Below are positions 30,929 to 39,071 of a stretch of 64,000 nucleotides of DNA, one piece after another. Under the pieces are notes generated by a model. It did no database searches. It saw nothing but the letters and a program-made list of their open reading frames with translations, and was not told the origin of the DNA. Position numbers and translations under genes: made by a program. Origin of the DNA: CAWBFD01 sp963788115 (GTDB lineage Bacteria; Actinomycetota; Thermoleophilia; Solirubrobacterales; 70-9); NCBI GenBank assembly GCA_963788115.1, contig CAWBFD010000004.1, positions 1,550,001-1,614,000 on the forward strand, written 5' to 3'. Numbering within the stretch: the stretch's first letter is position 1; each line of letters opens with the position of its first letter.

Positions 30929-32658
30929 CCCCTGAACCGGTTGGTGATCGGGAGCCGCCGGTCTCGGCCGAACGCCTTCGGGGTGATCTTGATCCCCGGC
31001 GGGGCCTGGCGGCGCTTGTACTCGGAGCGATCCACCATCGCGATCACCTCGTCGACGACGGCGGCCGGGATGCCGTCGCCGATGATCTCATCGCGGCCGC
31101 GATCACCCTCGACATAGGCTTCGAGGATCCGGTCGAGCAGCTCGTACGGGGGGAGCGAGTCCTGATCGAGCTGGCCCGGCCGCAGCTCGGCCGACGGCGC
31201 TCGTTCGAGCACCGAGCGCGGCACGAGCTCTCGCCCCTCACGCTCGTTGCGGTAGCGCACGAGCTTGTATACAAGCGTCTTCGGCACGTCCTTGATCACG
31301 GCGAAGCCGCCCGCCATGTCGCCGTAGAGCGTCGCGTAGCCCACCGACAGCTCGCTCTTGTTCCCTGTGGTCAGCACGAGCCAGCCGCTCCGGTTCGACA
31401 GCGCCATCATCAGATTGCCCCGGATGCGTGCCTGGATGTTTTCCGCTGCGACGGAGCCGCCGTCGGTCGCCGGGTCAGCCTCGGCCGGCAGCAGGTCCTC
31501 GTAGGCCGCCATCGCTCGCTCGATCGGGATCTCGATCAGCTCGGCGCCCAGGTTCCGGACGAGCTCGCGGGCGTCCGCCTGCGTCTCCTCGCTGGAGTGG
31601 GGGGAGGGCATGACGACGCAGGTCACGCGCTGGGGGCCGAGCGCGTCGGTCGCGATCAGGGCCACCAGCGCCGAGTCGATCCCCCCGGAGACGGCCACCA
31701 GGACCCGCTCGAAGCCGTTCTTCTCGACATAGTCGTGCAGGCCCAGCTCGAGCGCGCTGTAGACCTCGGCCTCCTCGCTGAGCACCAAGGCGAGCTGCGG
31801 CGCCAAACGGTCCCCGGGCTTGCGCGACACCTCGAAACGACCGAGGAGCGTCGCGTCGGCTCCCGAGGGGAGCGTGTCGAGGCCGGCATCGTCGGCCGCC
31901 TCGGTCGCGGCGGCGACCGGCAGGTCGAGGTCGCAGACCACGAGGTCCTCGGCGAACTGCCGGGCGCGCGCCAGGGTCTCGCCCCGGTCGGAGACGACGA
32001 CGCTGTGACCGTCGAACACCAGCTCGTCCTGGCCTCCCACCGTATTGCACATGGCGAAGCTCGCCGCGGTCTCGGCCGTGCGCTGGGCGACCATCCGCTC
32101 CCGGGCGATTCCCTTGCCCCGGTGATACGGCGAGGCGGACGGGTTGACGATCAGGCGAGCCCCGGACAGGGCCTCGACCGACGCCGGCGCCCCCGGGAAC
32201 CAGATGTCCTCGCAGATCGTGACACCGATCCGGGCACCGTTCAGCTCGATCACCGACGGGGTCGTACCCGGCTGGAAGTAGCGCCGCTCGTCGAAGACGC
32301 CGTAGTTCGGCAGCAGCATCTTCCGGTAGATGCCCCGGACGTCGCCGTCGGCGAGCACGGCGGCCGCGTTGTGAATCGCGGCAGCCCGTTCAGGGAAGCC
32401 GACCACAGCGACGATGTCCTCGACCTCGGCGGCCACCTCGTGCAGCGCCTCGCCGACGCGATCGAGGAAGTGACCCTTCAACCACAGGTCCTCGGCCGGA
32501 TAGCCGCTCAACACCAGCTCCGGGAACAGCACCAGCTGGGCGCCCTCATCGCGCGCGCGCCCGATCCACTCGATCACCAGGCGGGCGTTTCCGCCGACGT
32601 CGCCGACGGTGGCGTTCACCTGGGCGAGGGCGATGCGAAGCGTCGTCATCTCGCTCAC
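30925..32658 (-). CDS. nadE: Glutamine-dependent NAD+ synthetase
   Basis: NadE amidates nicotinic acid adenine dinucleotide to NAD+. The 577-residue protein fuses an N-terminal nitrilase-fold glutaminase and a C-terminal synthetase. The glutaminase triad is visible: Glu47 in LFPELVLSGYP, Lys in YRKMLLPNYG, Cys in ICEDIWFPG. The synthetase has the P-loop VAVSGGIDSALVALIATDAL, TGNKSELSVGYATLYGDM, and the C-terminal RRQAPPGIKITPKAFGRDRR (typical RxxPxGxxxxxxxFGxDRRxPI). ATG start preceded by GGTGTGAG. The nagZ-like gene lies just upstream on the same strand (30 bases). Confidence 0.96.
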   Translation of the reverse strand: MSEMTTLRIALAQVNATVGDVGGNARLVIEWIGRARDEGAQLVLFPELVLSGYPAEDLWLKGHFLDRVGEALHEVAAEVEDIVAVVGFPERAAAIHNAAAVLADGDVRGIYRKMLLPNYGVFDERRYFQPGTTPSVIELNGARIGVTICEDIWFPGAPASVEALSGARLIVNPSASPYHRGKGIARERMVAQRTAETAASFAMCNTVGGQDELVFDGHSVVVSDRGETLARARQFAEDLVVCDLDLPVAAATEAADDAGLDTLPSGADATLLGRFEVSRKPGDRLAPQLALVLSEEAEVYSALELGLHDYVEKNGFERVLVAVSGGIDSALVALIATDALGPQRVTCVVMPSPHSSEETQADARELVRNLGAELIEIPIERAMAAYEDLLPAEADPATDGGSVAAENIQARIRGNLMMALSNRSGWLVLTTGNKSELSVGYATLYGDMAGGFAVIKDVPKTLVYKLVRYRNEREGRELVPRSVLERAPSAELRPGQLDQDSLPPYELLDRILEAYVEGDRGRDEIIGDGIPAAVVDEVIAMVDRSEYKRRQAPPGIKITPKAFGRDRRLPITNRFRG

Positions 32659-32688
32659 ACCTCCAGTATTGCCGCTGATGGTGCGGCG

Positions 32689-33891
32689 TCAGAGCTCGAG
32701 CGTCTGTCGCAGCCCCACGATCCGCGCACACGACTCGCGCAGCAACCCGAGGTCGATCCGCCCGCGCTGCGTGGCGCGCACGAGGCCCGGGACGACCTGG
32801 GGATCCGGCTCCCCCGCGAACAGCAGGAGGTCGGCGCCTGCCGCAGCGGCGGCGATTGCCGCCTCGGTCGTCCCGTATTCGGTGCTCACCCCGGCGGCGC
32901 CGAGGTCATCGGTGATCACGACGCCCTCGTAGCCCAGCCGGTCCCGCAGGAGCCCCTGGATCACGGCGGGCGAGAGCGCCGCCGGCTCGGCGACGCCGTA
33001 GGCGCTGTACGTGGCGATCCCGACCATCACCATGCCGATGCCCTCCTCGATCGCCGCCTCGAACGGCGCCAGGTCCCGCTGCAGCTCGAGCCGGGAGGCG
33101 GTGATCTCGCTGGGTGACAGGTCGGTGTTGAGGAGCGAGCGCCCGAGGCCGGGGAAGTGCTTTGCGGTGGCAACCACGTCCTCGCGCTCGAGCCCGCGCG
33201 CAAACGCCAGCCCCAGCCGCTCAACGGTGGCGGGATCGGTCCCGAAGGCCCGGAGCGACATCACGGAGTCGGGTGAGACCGGCACATCCAGCACCGGCGC
33301 GAGGTTCACGTTGGCGCCGAGCTTTCGCAGGAAGTTCCCGGTCGCCCGGCCCTCGAGCAGCGCGTCGGCCGGCGTCCCGGAGAGGCCCAGGTCGTATGGG
33401 GATCGCGTCGGGGCCTCCTCCACGAAGCGCTTCACCGGCCCGCCCTCCTGATCGATCGCGACGATCAGGGGCGGGGCGCCCGCCGCGGTCGTGGACCGCT
33501 GGAGGAGCTCGATCTCGCTCGCGACGTCCTCGACGACCGCGGAGATGTCCGGGAACAGGATCACGCCACCGATCTCCCCCGCCCGGGCGCGCCGCAGCAG
33601 GTCCTGGTCGCGCCCGCCCTCCCAGCGCACGATTAGCTTCCCCTCGACGATCCGCCGGATCGCGGCGGGCGAGGACCCGGAGCACTGCGCCGGCAGGCTC
33701 GCGGCGGCTCCGGTGGGATCCACGGGAGCGCCGCCGGAGCCGGCGCCGATGATCAGGCCGATCAGCGCGGCGATACCGGCGATGGTCCCGAGCGCGATCA
33801 CCCGGCGACGGCGGTAGATGTCAGCCTGGTTGGCATTGCTCGACGGGCGGCGTGCTCCGGCGGCACCTCGACTCGAACCACGTCCTTCCAC
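32689..33891 (-). CDS. GH3 family beta-N-acetylhexosaminidase-like protein, membrane anchored
   Basis: A glycoside hydrolase family 3 protein of NagZ type (400 residues). A basic N-terminus and one span (about 31-50, VIALGTIAGIAALIGLIIG) anchor it, so the catalytic domain is likely extracytoplasmic. Family blocks are GEIGGVILFPDI, LIVAIDQEGGPVKRF, LGANVNLAPVLDV, AFGTDPATV, the acid/base loop TAKHFPGLGRS (usually KHFPGHG; Leu replaces His) and the nucleophile Asp in GVVITDDLGAAGV. NagZ proteins use the loop His of the KHFPGHG motif as general acid/base, so its loss questions normal catalysis. Expected role: peptidoglycan fragment turnover. The ATG at 33891 or a later start is possible. Confidence 0.82.
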   Translation of the reverse strand: MEGRGSSRGAAGARRPSSNANQADIYRRRRVIALGTIAGIAALIGLIIGAGSGGAPVDPTGAAASLPAQCSGSSPAAIRRIVEGKLIVRWEGGRDQDLLRRARAGEIGGVILFPDISAVVEDVASEIELLQRSTTAAGAPPLIVAIDQEGGPVKRFVEEAPTRSPYDLGLSGTPADALLEGRATGNFLRKLGANVNLAPVLDVPVSPDSVMSLRAFGTDPATVERLGLAFARGLEREDVVATAKHFPGLGRSLLNTDLSPSEITASRLELQRDLAPFEAAIEEGIGMVMVGIATYSAYGVAEPAALSPAVIQGLLRDRLGYEGVVITDDLGAAGVSTEYGTTEAAIAAAAAGADLLLFAGEPDPQVVPGLVRATQRGRIDLGLLRESCARIVGLRQTLEL

Positions 33892-33975
33892 TCATGTCCA
33901 AGCCTTCCATGCTGGCGTATCGAAGGGACGCCAGGCCCGTCAGCACCGCCTCCGCGAAGGTTGTCGGGACCACAC

Positions 33976-33981
33976 TAGATT
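33976..33981 (+). promoter_or_regulatory. -10-like element for the AlkZ-like gene (leaderless)
   Basis: TAGATT ends six bases before the GTG at 33988, again without a ribosome-binding site. A 7-bp perfect palindrome with a 9-base loop (33912-33918 / 33928-33934) lies upstream in the divergent gap with the GH3 gene and could be an operator. Confidence 0.4.
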
Positions 33982-33987
33982 CCTCGC

Positions 33988-35088
33988 GTGGCGTCGAACC
34001 CGCGGCGCATAGAGGCCAACCGGCTGCCGCTGCTACGCGCCGCGGCACAGCTGCTCCACCGGCCGGCGGGCAGGGCCCATCCCGCGGACATCGCTCGCAC
34101 CATCGCCGGCGCGCAGGCCCAGGACGAGCGCGCCGGTCGCCTCGCCTTTCGAGCCCGGGACGCCCGGCTGACGGCCGCCGACATCGATCGCGCCCGCAAC
34201 GAGGAGCGCTCGCTCGTGCGCACCTGGGCGATGCGAAAGACCATGCACTTCCTGGCGAGCGACGATGTCGGCTGGCTCGTGCCCCTGTTCGAGCCGATCA
34301 TGGTCTCCGAGTCACGGAGGCGACTTGGACAGCTCGGCATCGAGGCCCCCGATCAGGACAGGGCGCTCCGCGAGATCGAGCGGGCGCTCGAATCCGGCGG
34401 GCCGACGAGCAGGAGCGCGCTGGTCGAGCGCCTGGAGCGCCGGGGCATCGCGATCAACGATCAGACCCGCGTCCACATCTTCCGGCTCGCGGTGGCGAGC
34501 GGCATCGCCTGCCAGGGACCCGACATCGAGGGGCGATCGAGCCTCGTGCTCGAGCGCGACTGGCTCGGACCGCGCCCCCGCCACGACCGCGAGGCAGCCC
34601 TGGCCGGGCTGGCCCGGCGCTATGTCGGCGCCTTCGGCCCGGCGACCGAGGCCGACTTCGCCGGCTGGTCCGGGCTCGGCCTCGGCGACGTCAGGGCAGC
34701 GCTGGCGAGCGTTGCCGGCGAACTCACCGAGGTGCGGCTGGGCGAGGAGCGCGCATGGATTCGGCGAGGCCGCCTGCGGCGGGCGCGGGACGGCCTGATC
34801 CGCCTGCTCCCGGCGTGGGACACCTACCTGATCGGCCATCGCGACCGCGGCTTCATCGCCGAGCCCGCGAATTGGCGACGGATCATGCCCGGGGGCGGGA
34901 TCCTGCGGGCGACCATCGTCGCCGATGGGAGAGGGGTCGGGACCTGGGGCATGCGGCGCGAGCGGGGGAGACTTCAGGTCGAGCTCAAGCCGTTCGCCGC
35001 GCTCGACCCGGCGACGACCGAGGCGATCGAGACCGAGGTCGCCGACATCGGCCGGTTCGAGGGGATGCCGACGACGCTGGCCCCGTGA
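33988..35088 (+). CDS. AlkZ/YcaQ-like (HTH_42) DNA glycosylase family protein
   Basis: A 366-residue member of the winged-helix HTH_42 superfamily, whose studied members AlkZ and YcaQ unhook interstrand crosslinks and excise bulky lesions. The catalytic loop motif Q-hydrophobic-Q is visible as Gln43-Ala-Gln45 in IAGAQAQDERAG, as in AlkZ (YcaQ has Q-hydrophobic-D). Other marks are LVRTWAMRKTMHFLASDD, a wing region with RGIAINDQTRVHIFRLAVASG, FAGWSGLGLGDV and LLPAWDTYLIGHRDR. GTG start, leaderless geometry. Not in an operon. Good family call; lesion substrate unknown. Confidence 0.82.
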   Translation: MASNPRRIEANRLPLLRAAAQLLHRPAGRAHPADIARTIAGAQAQDERAGRLAFRARDARLTAADIDRARNEERSLVRTWAMRKTMHFLASDDVGWLVPLFEPIMVSESRRRLGQLGIEAPDQDRALREIERALESGGPTSRSALVERLERRGIAINDQTRVHIFRLAVASGIACQGPDIEGRSSLVLERDWLGPRPRHDREAALAGLARRYVGAFGPATEADFAGWSGLGLGDVRAALASVAGELTEVRLGEERAWIRRGRLRRARDGLIRLLPAWDTYLIGHRDRGFIAEPANWRRIMPGGGILRATIVADGRGVGTWGMRRERGRLQVELKPFAALDPATTEAIETEVADIGRFEGMPTTLAP

Positions 35089-35092
35089 GGGC

Positions 35093-36721
35093 TCAGCCGG
35101 GCGGCGGTGCGCTCGGATCGACCACCTCGAACTGCGACATCAGCCCGTGGTCCTCGTGGTCGAGCATGTGGCAGTGGACCACGAACTTGCCGAGGTGGTC
35201 CGAGAAGTGGCCGGCGACGACCACCTCGTCGCGCGGGTCGAGGAAGAAGGTCTCCTTGAGGCACCGTTCCCACGGGCGCGGCCGCCTGCCGTTGCGCGAG
35301 AGCATGTACCAGTCGGTGTGGTGCAGATGGACGAGGTGCGCGACCGCGGTCTGGTTCACGAAGCGCCAGGTCTCGGTCGTGTCGATCGCGGGTGAGTGCT
35401 CCACGAAGGCAGGGTCGTAGGTCGCGCCGTTGATGACCCATCTGAAGCCGTCGATGGTCAGCCGCCAGGTCTTCTGCGGCCGGGCCGGGGCCTCGGGGAC
35501 CCACCCCGGGAGCGGACGCAGGGTGCGCGGGACCCTGGTGGAGTCCGGGCGGCGGCGGCCTACTCGAAACTGCATCAACGGGCCGGCGTAGGCCTTCGAG
35601 CCGAGCCCGTCCTCCCCGTCGCGGCGAGGGACGCTCACCAGCTCGACGTTGCGGTGCGGGAACTTGCCGAAGTCGACGATCAGCTCGACTCGCTCGCCCG
35701 GGCCCACCAGAACTCGCTCGCGCTTGAGCGATCTGGGCGTCAGGCCGCTCTCGGTGGCGATCTGGATGAGCGGCGCGCCGTTCGAGAGCGCCAGGTTGCA
35801 GGAGCGGAAGTTCGAGGCGTTCAGAACCCGCAGGCGGTAGCGGCGGGCGCTCACCTGGTGGTGCGGGAGATAGGCGCCGTTGACCAGCACGTACTTCGCG
35901 GTGATCCCGTCGTTCGGCGGGTGCCCGAAGCCCGAGAACGGGTTGGTGAGCTGGTTCTCGCGGGTGAAGCCACGGTCGGCGATCATCAGCGGGATGTCGC
36001 GCTCGCCGCGCGGCAGCGGGAGCGCAGCGTCGACCTCGTCGTCGATGATCCACATCCCCGCCAGGCCGCGCCAGACGTTCGGCGCGGTCCGCTCGAGGCG
36101 ATGGTCGTGGTACCACTGGAACGCGGCGCGCTCCGGCGCCCCGTCCTCGGTCAGGTCGTAGGCGTAGGTCCGCTGGGCCCCCGGCGCGATCAGGAGGTCG
36201 TTGCCGGACTCTCCGGCGGTGAGCCCCCTGGAGACGTCGCAATAGAGCGCCGTCGGCTGGCTCTGAGTGAGCCCGCCCGGCTGGCCGTCGTGCTCGGAGC
36301 GGTTATGCCCCCCGTGGAGGTGCACGCTGAGCTCCCCGGCGCTCGCGGGAAGGTTGTGGGCGAAGGTGACCTCAGTCGGCGGATCGCCGGGGCTCGCGGC
36401 GGGCCGGCGGATCGTCGGTCCCGGAAAGCTGCCGTTGTAGGTCCACATGCTCGTCGGGCGTCCCGGGAGGATCTGAACCTCCGCCTCGCGCATCTCGATC
36501 GCGATCTGCGGGCCGCGCAGCACGTCCGGAATCGGGAGCCGCGCCTTGAACGGCTTCGCGCTGGCGGCCCGCGAGGTTGCCGTAGAGAGGCCGAGCCCGC
36601 CGAGGCGGGGACGGACCGGCAGCGCCAGCGCCAGCGCGCCGGTTCCCGCGGCCGCGAGAAACGCCCGTCGCCCGAAGCGGCCTGCCTCGGATTCGGGCTG
36701 GGTGTCTGTGGTCTGGGACAA
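35093..36721 (-). CDS. Multicopper oxidase (CotA/bilirubin-oxidase type), Tat-exported
   Basis: A 542-residue laccase-like enzyme that oxidises a substrate at a type 1 copper and reduces O2 at a trinuclear centre. The twin-arginine signal GRFGRRAFLAAAGTGALALA has Arg18-Arg19. The four copper motifs are intact: HLHGGH, WYHDH, HLVHLHHTDW and HCHMLDHEDHG; the axial ligand after the last His is Leu/Met-like (GLMSQF). Three cupredoxin domains fit the length. It lies downstream of a secreted cupredoxin on the same strand, separated by a strong hairpin. Substrate cannot be inferred; bilirubin-oxidase/CotA relatives take phenolics, bilirubin or metals. Confidence 0.92.
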   Translation of the reverse strand: MSQTTDTQPESEAGRFGRRAFLAAAGTGALALALPVRPRLGGLGLSTATSRAASAKPFKARLPIPDVLRGPQIAIEMREAEVQILPGRPTSMWTYNGSFPGPTIRRPAASPGDPPTEVTFAHNLPASAGELSVHLHGGHNRSEHDGQPGGLTQSQPTALYCDVSRGLTAGESGNDLLIAPGAQRTYAYDLTEDGAPERAAFQWYHDHRLERTAPNVWRGLAGMWIIDDEVDAALPLPRGERDIPLMIADRGFTRENQLTNPFSGFGHPPNDGITAKYVLVNGAYLPHHQVSARRYRLRVLNASNFRSCNLALSNGAPLIQIATESGLTPRSLKRERVLVGPGERVELIVDFGKFPHRNVELVSVPRRDGEDGLGSKAYAGPLMQFRVGRRRPDSTRVPRTLRPLPGWVPEAPARPQKTWRLTIDGFRWVINGATYDPAFVEHSPAIDTTETWRFVNQTAVAHLVHLHHTDWYMLSRNGRRPRPWERCLKETFFLDPRDEVVVAGHFSDHLGKFVVHCHMLDHEDHGLMSQFEVVDPSAPPPG

Positions 36722-36736
36722 GGGGAATGACGCGGA

Positions 36737-36769
36737 CGGTGGAGCCCCGGCGTCACCGGGGCTCCACCG
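36737..36769 (-). terminator. 14-bp hairpin between the cupredoxin and multicopper oxidase genes
   Basis: Arms 36737-36750 and 36756-36769 are perfectly complementary around a 5-base loop. The hairpin lies 13 bases after the cupredoxin stop and 16 bases before the oxidase start (minus strand). There is no clear U-tract after it, so it may act as a terminator, an attenuator that lowers oxidase expression, or an mRNA 3' stabiliser. Confidence 0.6.
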
Positions 36770-36781
36770 CTGGTCGACGCG

Positions 36782-37360
36782 CTACTGAGTCGGACCGGGC
36801 GTCACCTCGATCTTGCCCTTCAGGAACGGGTGGACGATGCAGATGTAGTGCAGCGTCCGTGGCGCCGAGGAGACCGGAAGGGACTTGCTCTCGCCCCTCC
36901 TGCCGGTGAACCACGAATCGCCGATGACGTTGCGATCACCCGGCGTATCCCAGCCAACCTCGTTCACGTCGCTGAGCGGCTTGTTGATCGTGTTCGGCGG
37001 CTGGAACTCGTGCCACTCGAACGCGACCGCTGCGCAGAACGGCGTACTTAGACGCGCGCACCTCTTCTCCTGCTTCTCGCCCTTGGGGAACTCGGACGCC
37101 CTGCCGAGCGTGAACGTGTGCGGCCCCACCACGGCCGGCTTCGTGTCGTTCACGATCTTGAGCGTCGCGCCCTGGCGGATCTTGGCCGGGCCCTCCAACC
37201 GCAGGGTCTTTCGATCGCCCTTGAACGTGAACGTTTTCACTGCTGCCGCGCCTTGCTTCGACGGCGGCGTGGCCGAGGCCACGCCGCCAATGCCGGCCAC
37301 GCTCACAGCGGCGAGTGCGATCGAGGCCCCAACCAGGCGCAGCCTGCTTGCGTTCTTCAC
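36782..37360 (-). CDS. Secreted cupredoxin-like (plastocyanin-type) protein
   Basis: A 192-residue exported protein. From GTG 37360 (AAAGGA eight bases upstream) there is a signal peptide: VKNASRLRLVGASIALAAV, then GIGGVASA. The mature part ends with HYICIVHPFLKGKIEV, the blue-copper C-x2-H-P-x-x-x-G loop, and an earlier His lies in VGPHTFTLG. Usual type 1 ligands are His, Cys, His and an axial Met; here Leu occupies the Met position (HPFLKG). A middle insertion (about 95-150) holds two further Cys and several Trp and His. Likely an electron carrier or copper donor for the multicopper oxidase encoded downstream. Confidence 0.82.
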   Translation of the reverse strand: MKNASRLRLVGASIALAAVSVAGIGGVASATPPSKQGAAAVKTFTFKGDRKTLRLEGPAKIRQGATLKIVNDTKPAVVGPHTFTLGRASEFPKGEKQEKRCARLSTPFCAAVAFEWHEFQPPNTINKPLSDVNEVGWDTPGDRNVIGDSWFTGRRGESKSLPVSSAPRTLHYICIVHPFLKGKIEVTPGPTQ

Positions 37361-37559
37361 TTGGATTCCTTTCCGCACCGCTCTCGCGGCGCACCTGGGC
37401 CCACCGATCCACGGCCTGCGAGAGTGCCCGCACAACTGGCGGCCCCCCAACCTCGCGCGGCCGATGAGCGAGATGGACTGAAACGAGTTCAGGAGGATAG
37501 CGCCCGTCGAGTGACAACCGTCACCCGTTACCTGGAAATAGGTAGCCGGCGCTCGGGGG
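37361..37559. other. Gap between cupredoxin and glnA
   Basis: A 199-base region between two minus-strand genes. It must contain the cupredoxin promoter and the end of the nitrogen operon. A small hairpin TACCT-GGAAAT-AGGTA (near 37537) is a weak candidate terminator for glnA. No gene seen. Confidence 0.4.
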
Positions 37560-39071
37560 CTACACGTCGTAATACAGCGCGAACTCCCACGGATGCGGGC
37601 GCAGGCGCACCGGGTCGCACTCGTCGCGGCGCTTGTAGTCGATCCAGGTCTCGATCAGGTCCTCGGTGAACACCCCGCCCTTGAGCAGGAACTCGTGGTC
37701 GGCCTCGAGCGCGTCGATGGCCTCGTCCAGGGAGCCCGGCACGCTGGGAATCGCCTCGAGCTCCTCCGGCGGCAGCTCGAACAGGTCCTTGTCGATCGGC
37801 AGCCCGGGGTCGATCCGGTTCTGGATCCCGTCGAGCCCCGCCATCATCATCGCCGAGAACGCCAGGTACGGATTGGCGCTCGGGTCCGGCGGCCGGAACT
37901 CCACCCGCTTCGCCGTCGGGGCGGCCGAGTAGACCGGGATCCGGCAGGCGGCGGAGCGGTTGCGCTGGCTGTAGGCGAGGTTCACGGGCGCCTCGTAGCC
38001 GGGCACGAGGCGCCGGTAGGAGTTGGTCGTCGGGGCGCAGAACGCCATCAGCGCACGCCCGTGCTCGAGCAGGCCGCCGATGTAGTTGAGCGCCTCGCGC
38101 GCCAGCAGGCCGTAGCCGTTGAAGTCGTACATCACGTTCTCGCCGCCGAGGAACAGCGACTGGTGCACGTGCATGCCCGACGCGTTCTCCTCGAACAGCG
38201 GCTTCGGCATGAAAGTCGCAGTCTTGCCGGCCTGCCGTGCCACGTTCTTGACCACGTACTTGTAGGTCTGGAGCTTGTCGCCCATCCGCAGCAGGCGGTC
38301 GAACCGCAGGTCGATCTCGGCCTGGCCGCCGGCGGAGACCTCGTGGTGGTGGAACTCGCACGGGATCCCCATCTGCTCCATGACCACGACCATGCGCGCC
38401 CGCAGGTCCGAGTGGGTGTCCCCCGGAGGAGCTGGGAAGTAGCCCTCCTGGGGCCGCAGCGTGTAGCCGAGGTTGCCCCCGGCGCCGTTCATCTGGCCGC
38501 TGCCGAAGCCCGCGCCCCGGTTCCAGAAACCCTGCTCGGAGTCGACCTCGTAGAAGGCCCGGTTGACGGTCTGGTCGAAGGCGACGTGGTCGAAGACGAA
38601 GAACTCCGCCTCCGGGCCCATGTAGCAGGTGTCGGCGATCCCCGTCTCGAGCAGGTAGCCCTCCGCCTTCTGGGCGATGTACCGGGGATCGCGTGAGTAC
38701 GGCTCGCGCGTGATCGGGTCGAACACGTTGCAGACGATCGACATCGTCCGCTGCTCGTGGAACGGGTCGATCACGGCCGTTCCCGGGTTGGGCACCAGGA
38801 TCATGTCCGACTCGGAGATCTCCTGAAAGCCGCGGATCGAGGAGCCGTCGAAGCCGAGCCCTTCGTCGAACGCCTCCTCCTGGAGCCCGTTGATCGAGAG
38901 CGAGACGTGCTGCCAGGTGCCCGGGAGGTCGGTGAACTTGAAATCGACCATCCGCACACCGTGCTTGCGGGCGAACTCGAGCACCTGCCCAGGCTCCGGC
39001 TCGGCCGTATCCGCCCAGGCGGTGAGCGTCAGCGGCGGCTCCGCCGCGGGTCTCGGGGTGAACGTCGCCAT
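37560..39071 (-). CDS. glnA: Glutamine synthetase type I, adenylylation tyrosine replaced by Phe
   Basis: GlnA makes glutamine from glutamate, ammonia and ATP; type I enzymes are dodecamers. The 503-residue protein shows GFDGSSIRGFQ, MGPEAEFFVFD, the ATP/metal segment PCEFHHHEVSAGGQAEID, KTATFMPKPLF, NSYRRLVPGYEAPV and RVEFRPPDPSANPYLAF. The region around the E. coli adenylylation site (NLYDLPPEE, Tyr397) is DKDLFELPPEE here, so the modifiable residue is Phe431. GlnE-type adenylylation therefore cannot occur at this site. The start codon follows the flotillin stop without a gap, making it the last gene of the amtB-glnB operon. Confidence 0.96.
   Translation of the reverse strand: MATFTPRPAAEPPLTLTAWADTAEPEPGQVLEFARKHGVRMVDFKFTDLPGTWQHVSLSINGLQEEAFDEGLGFDGSSIRGFQEISESDMILVPNPGTAVIDPFHEQRTMSIVCNVFDPITREPYSRDPRYIAQKAEGYLLETGIADTCYMGPEAEFFVFDHVAFDQTVNRAFYEVDSEQGFWNRGAGFGSGQMNGAGGNLGYTLRPQEGYFPAPPGDTHSDLRARMVVVMEQMGIPCEFHHHEVSAGGQAEIDLRFDRLLRMGDKLQTYKYVVKNVARQAGKTATFMPKPLFEENASGMHVHQSLFLGGENVMYDFNGYGLLAREALNYIGGLLEHGRALMAFCAPTTNSYRRLVPGYEAPVNLAYSQRNRSAACRIPVYSAAPTAKRVEFRPPDPSANPYLAFSAMMMAGLDGIQNRIDPGLPIDKDLFELPPEELEAIPSVPGSLDEAIDALEADHEFLLKGGVFTEDLIETWIDYKRRDECDPVRLRPHPWEFALYYDV

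Noticed and set aside
30886..33117. Very long plus-strand open frame (over 700 codons) opposite nadE and the GH3 gene
   Set aside because: It is the mirror of two well-supported minus-strand genes; open antisense frames are common at this GC content, and its product is low-complexity His/Arg/Asp-rich without family features.
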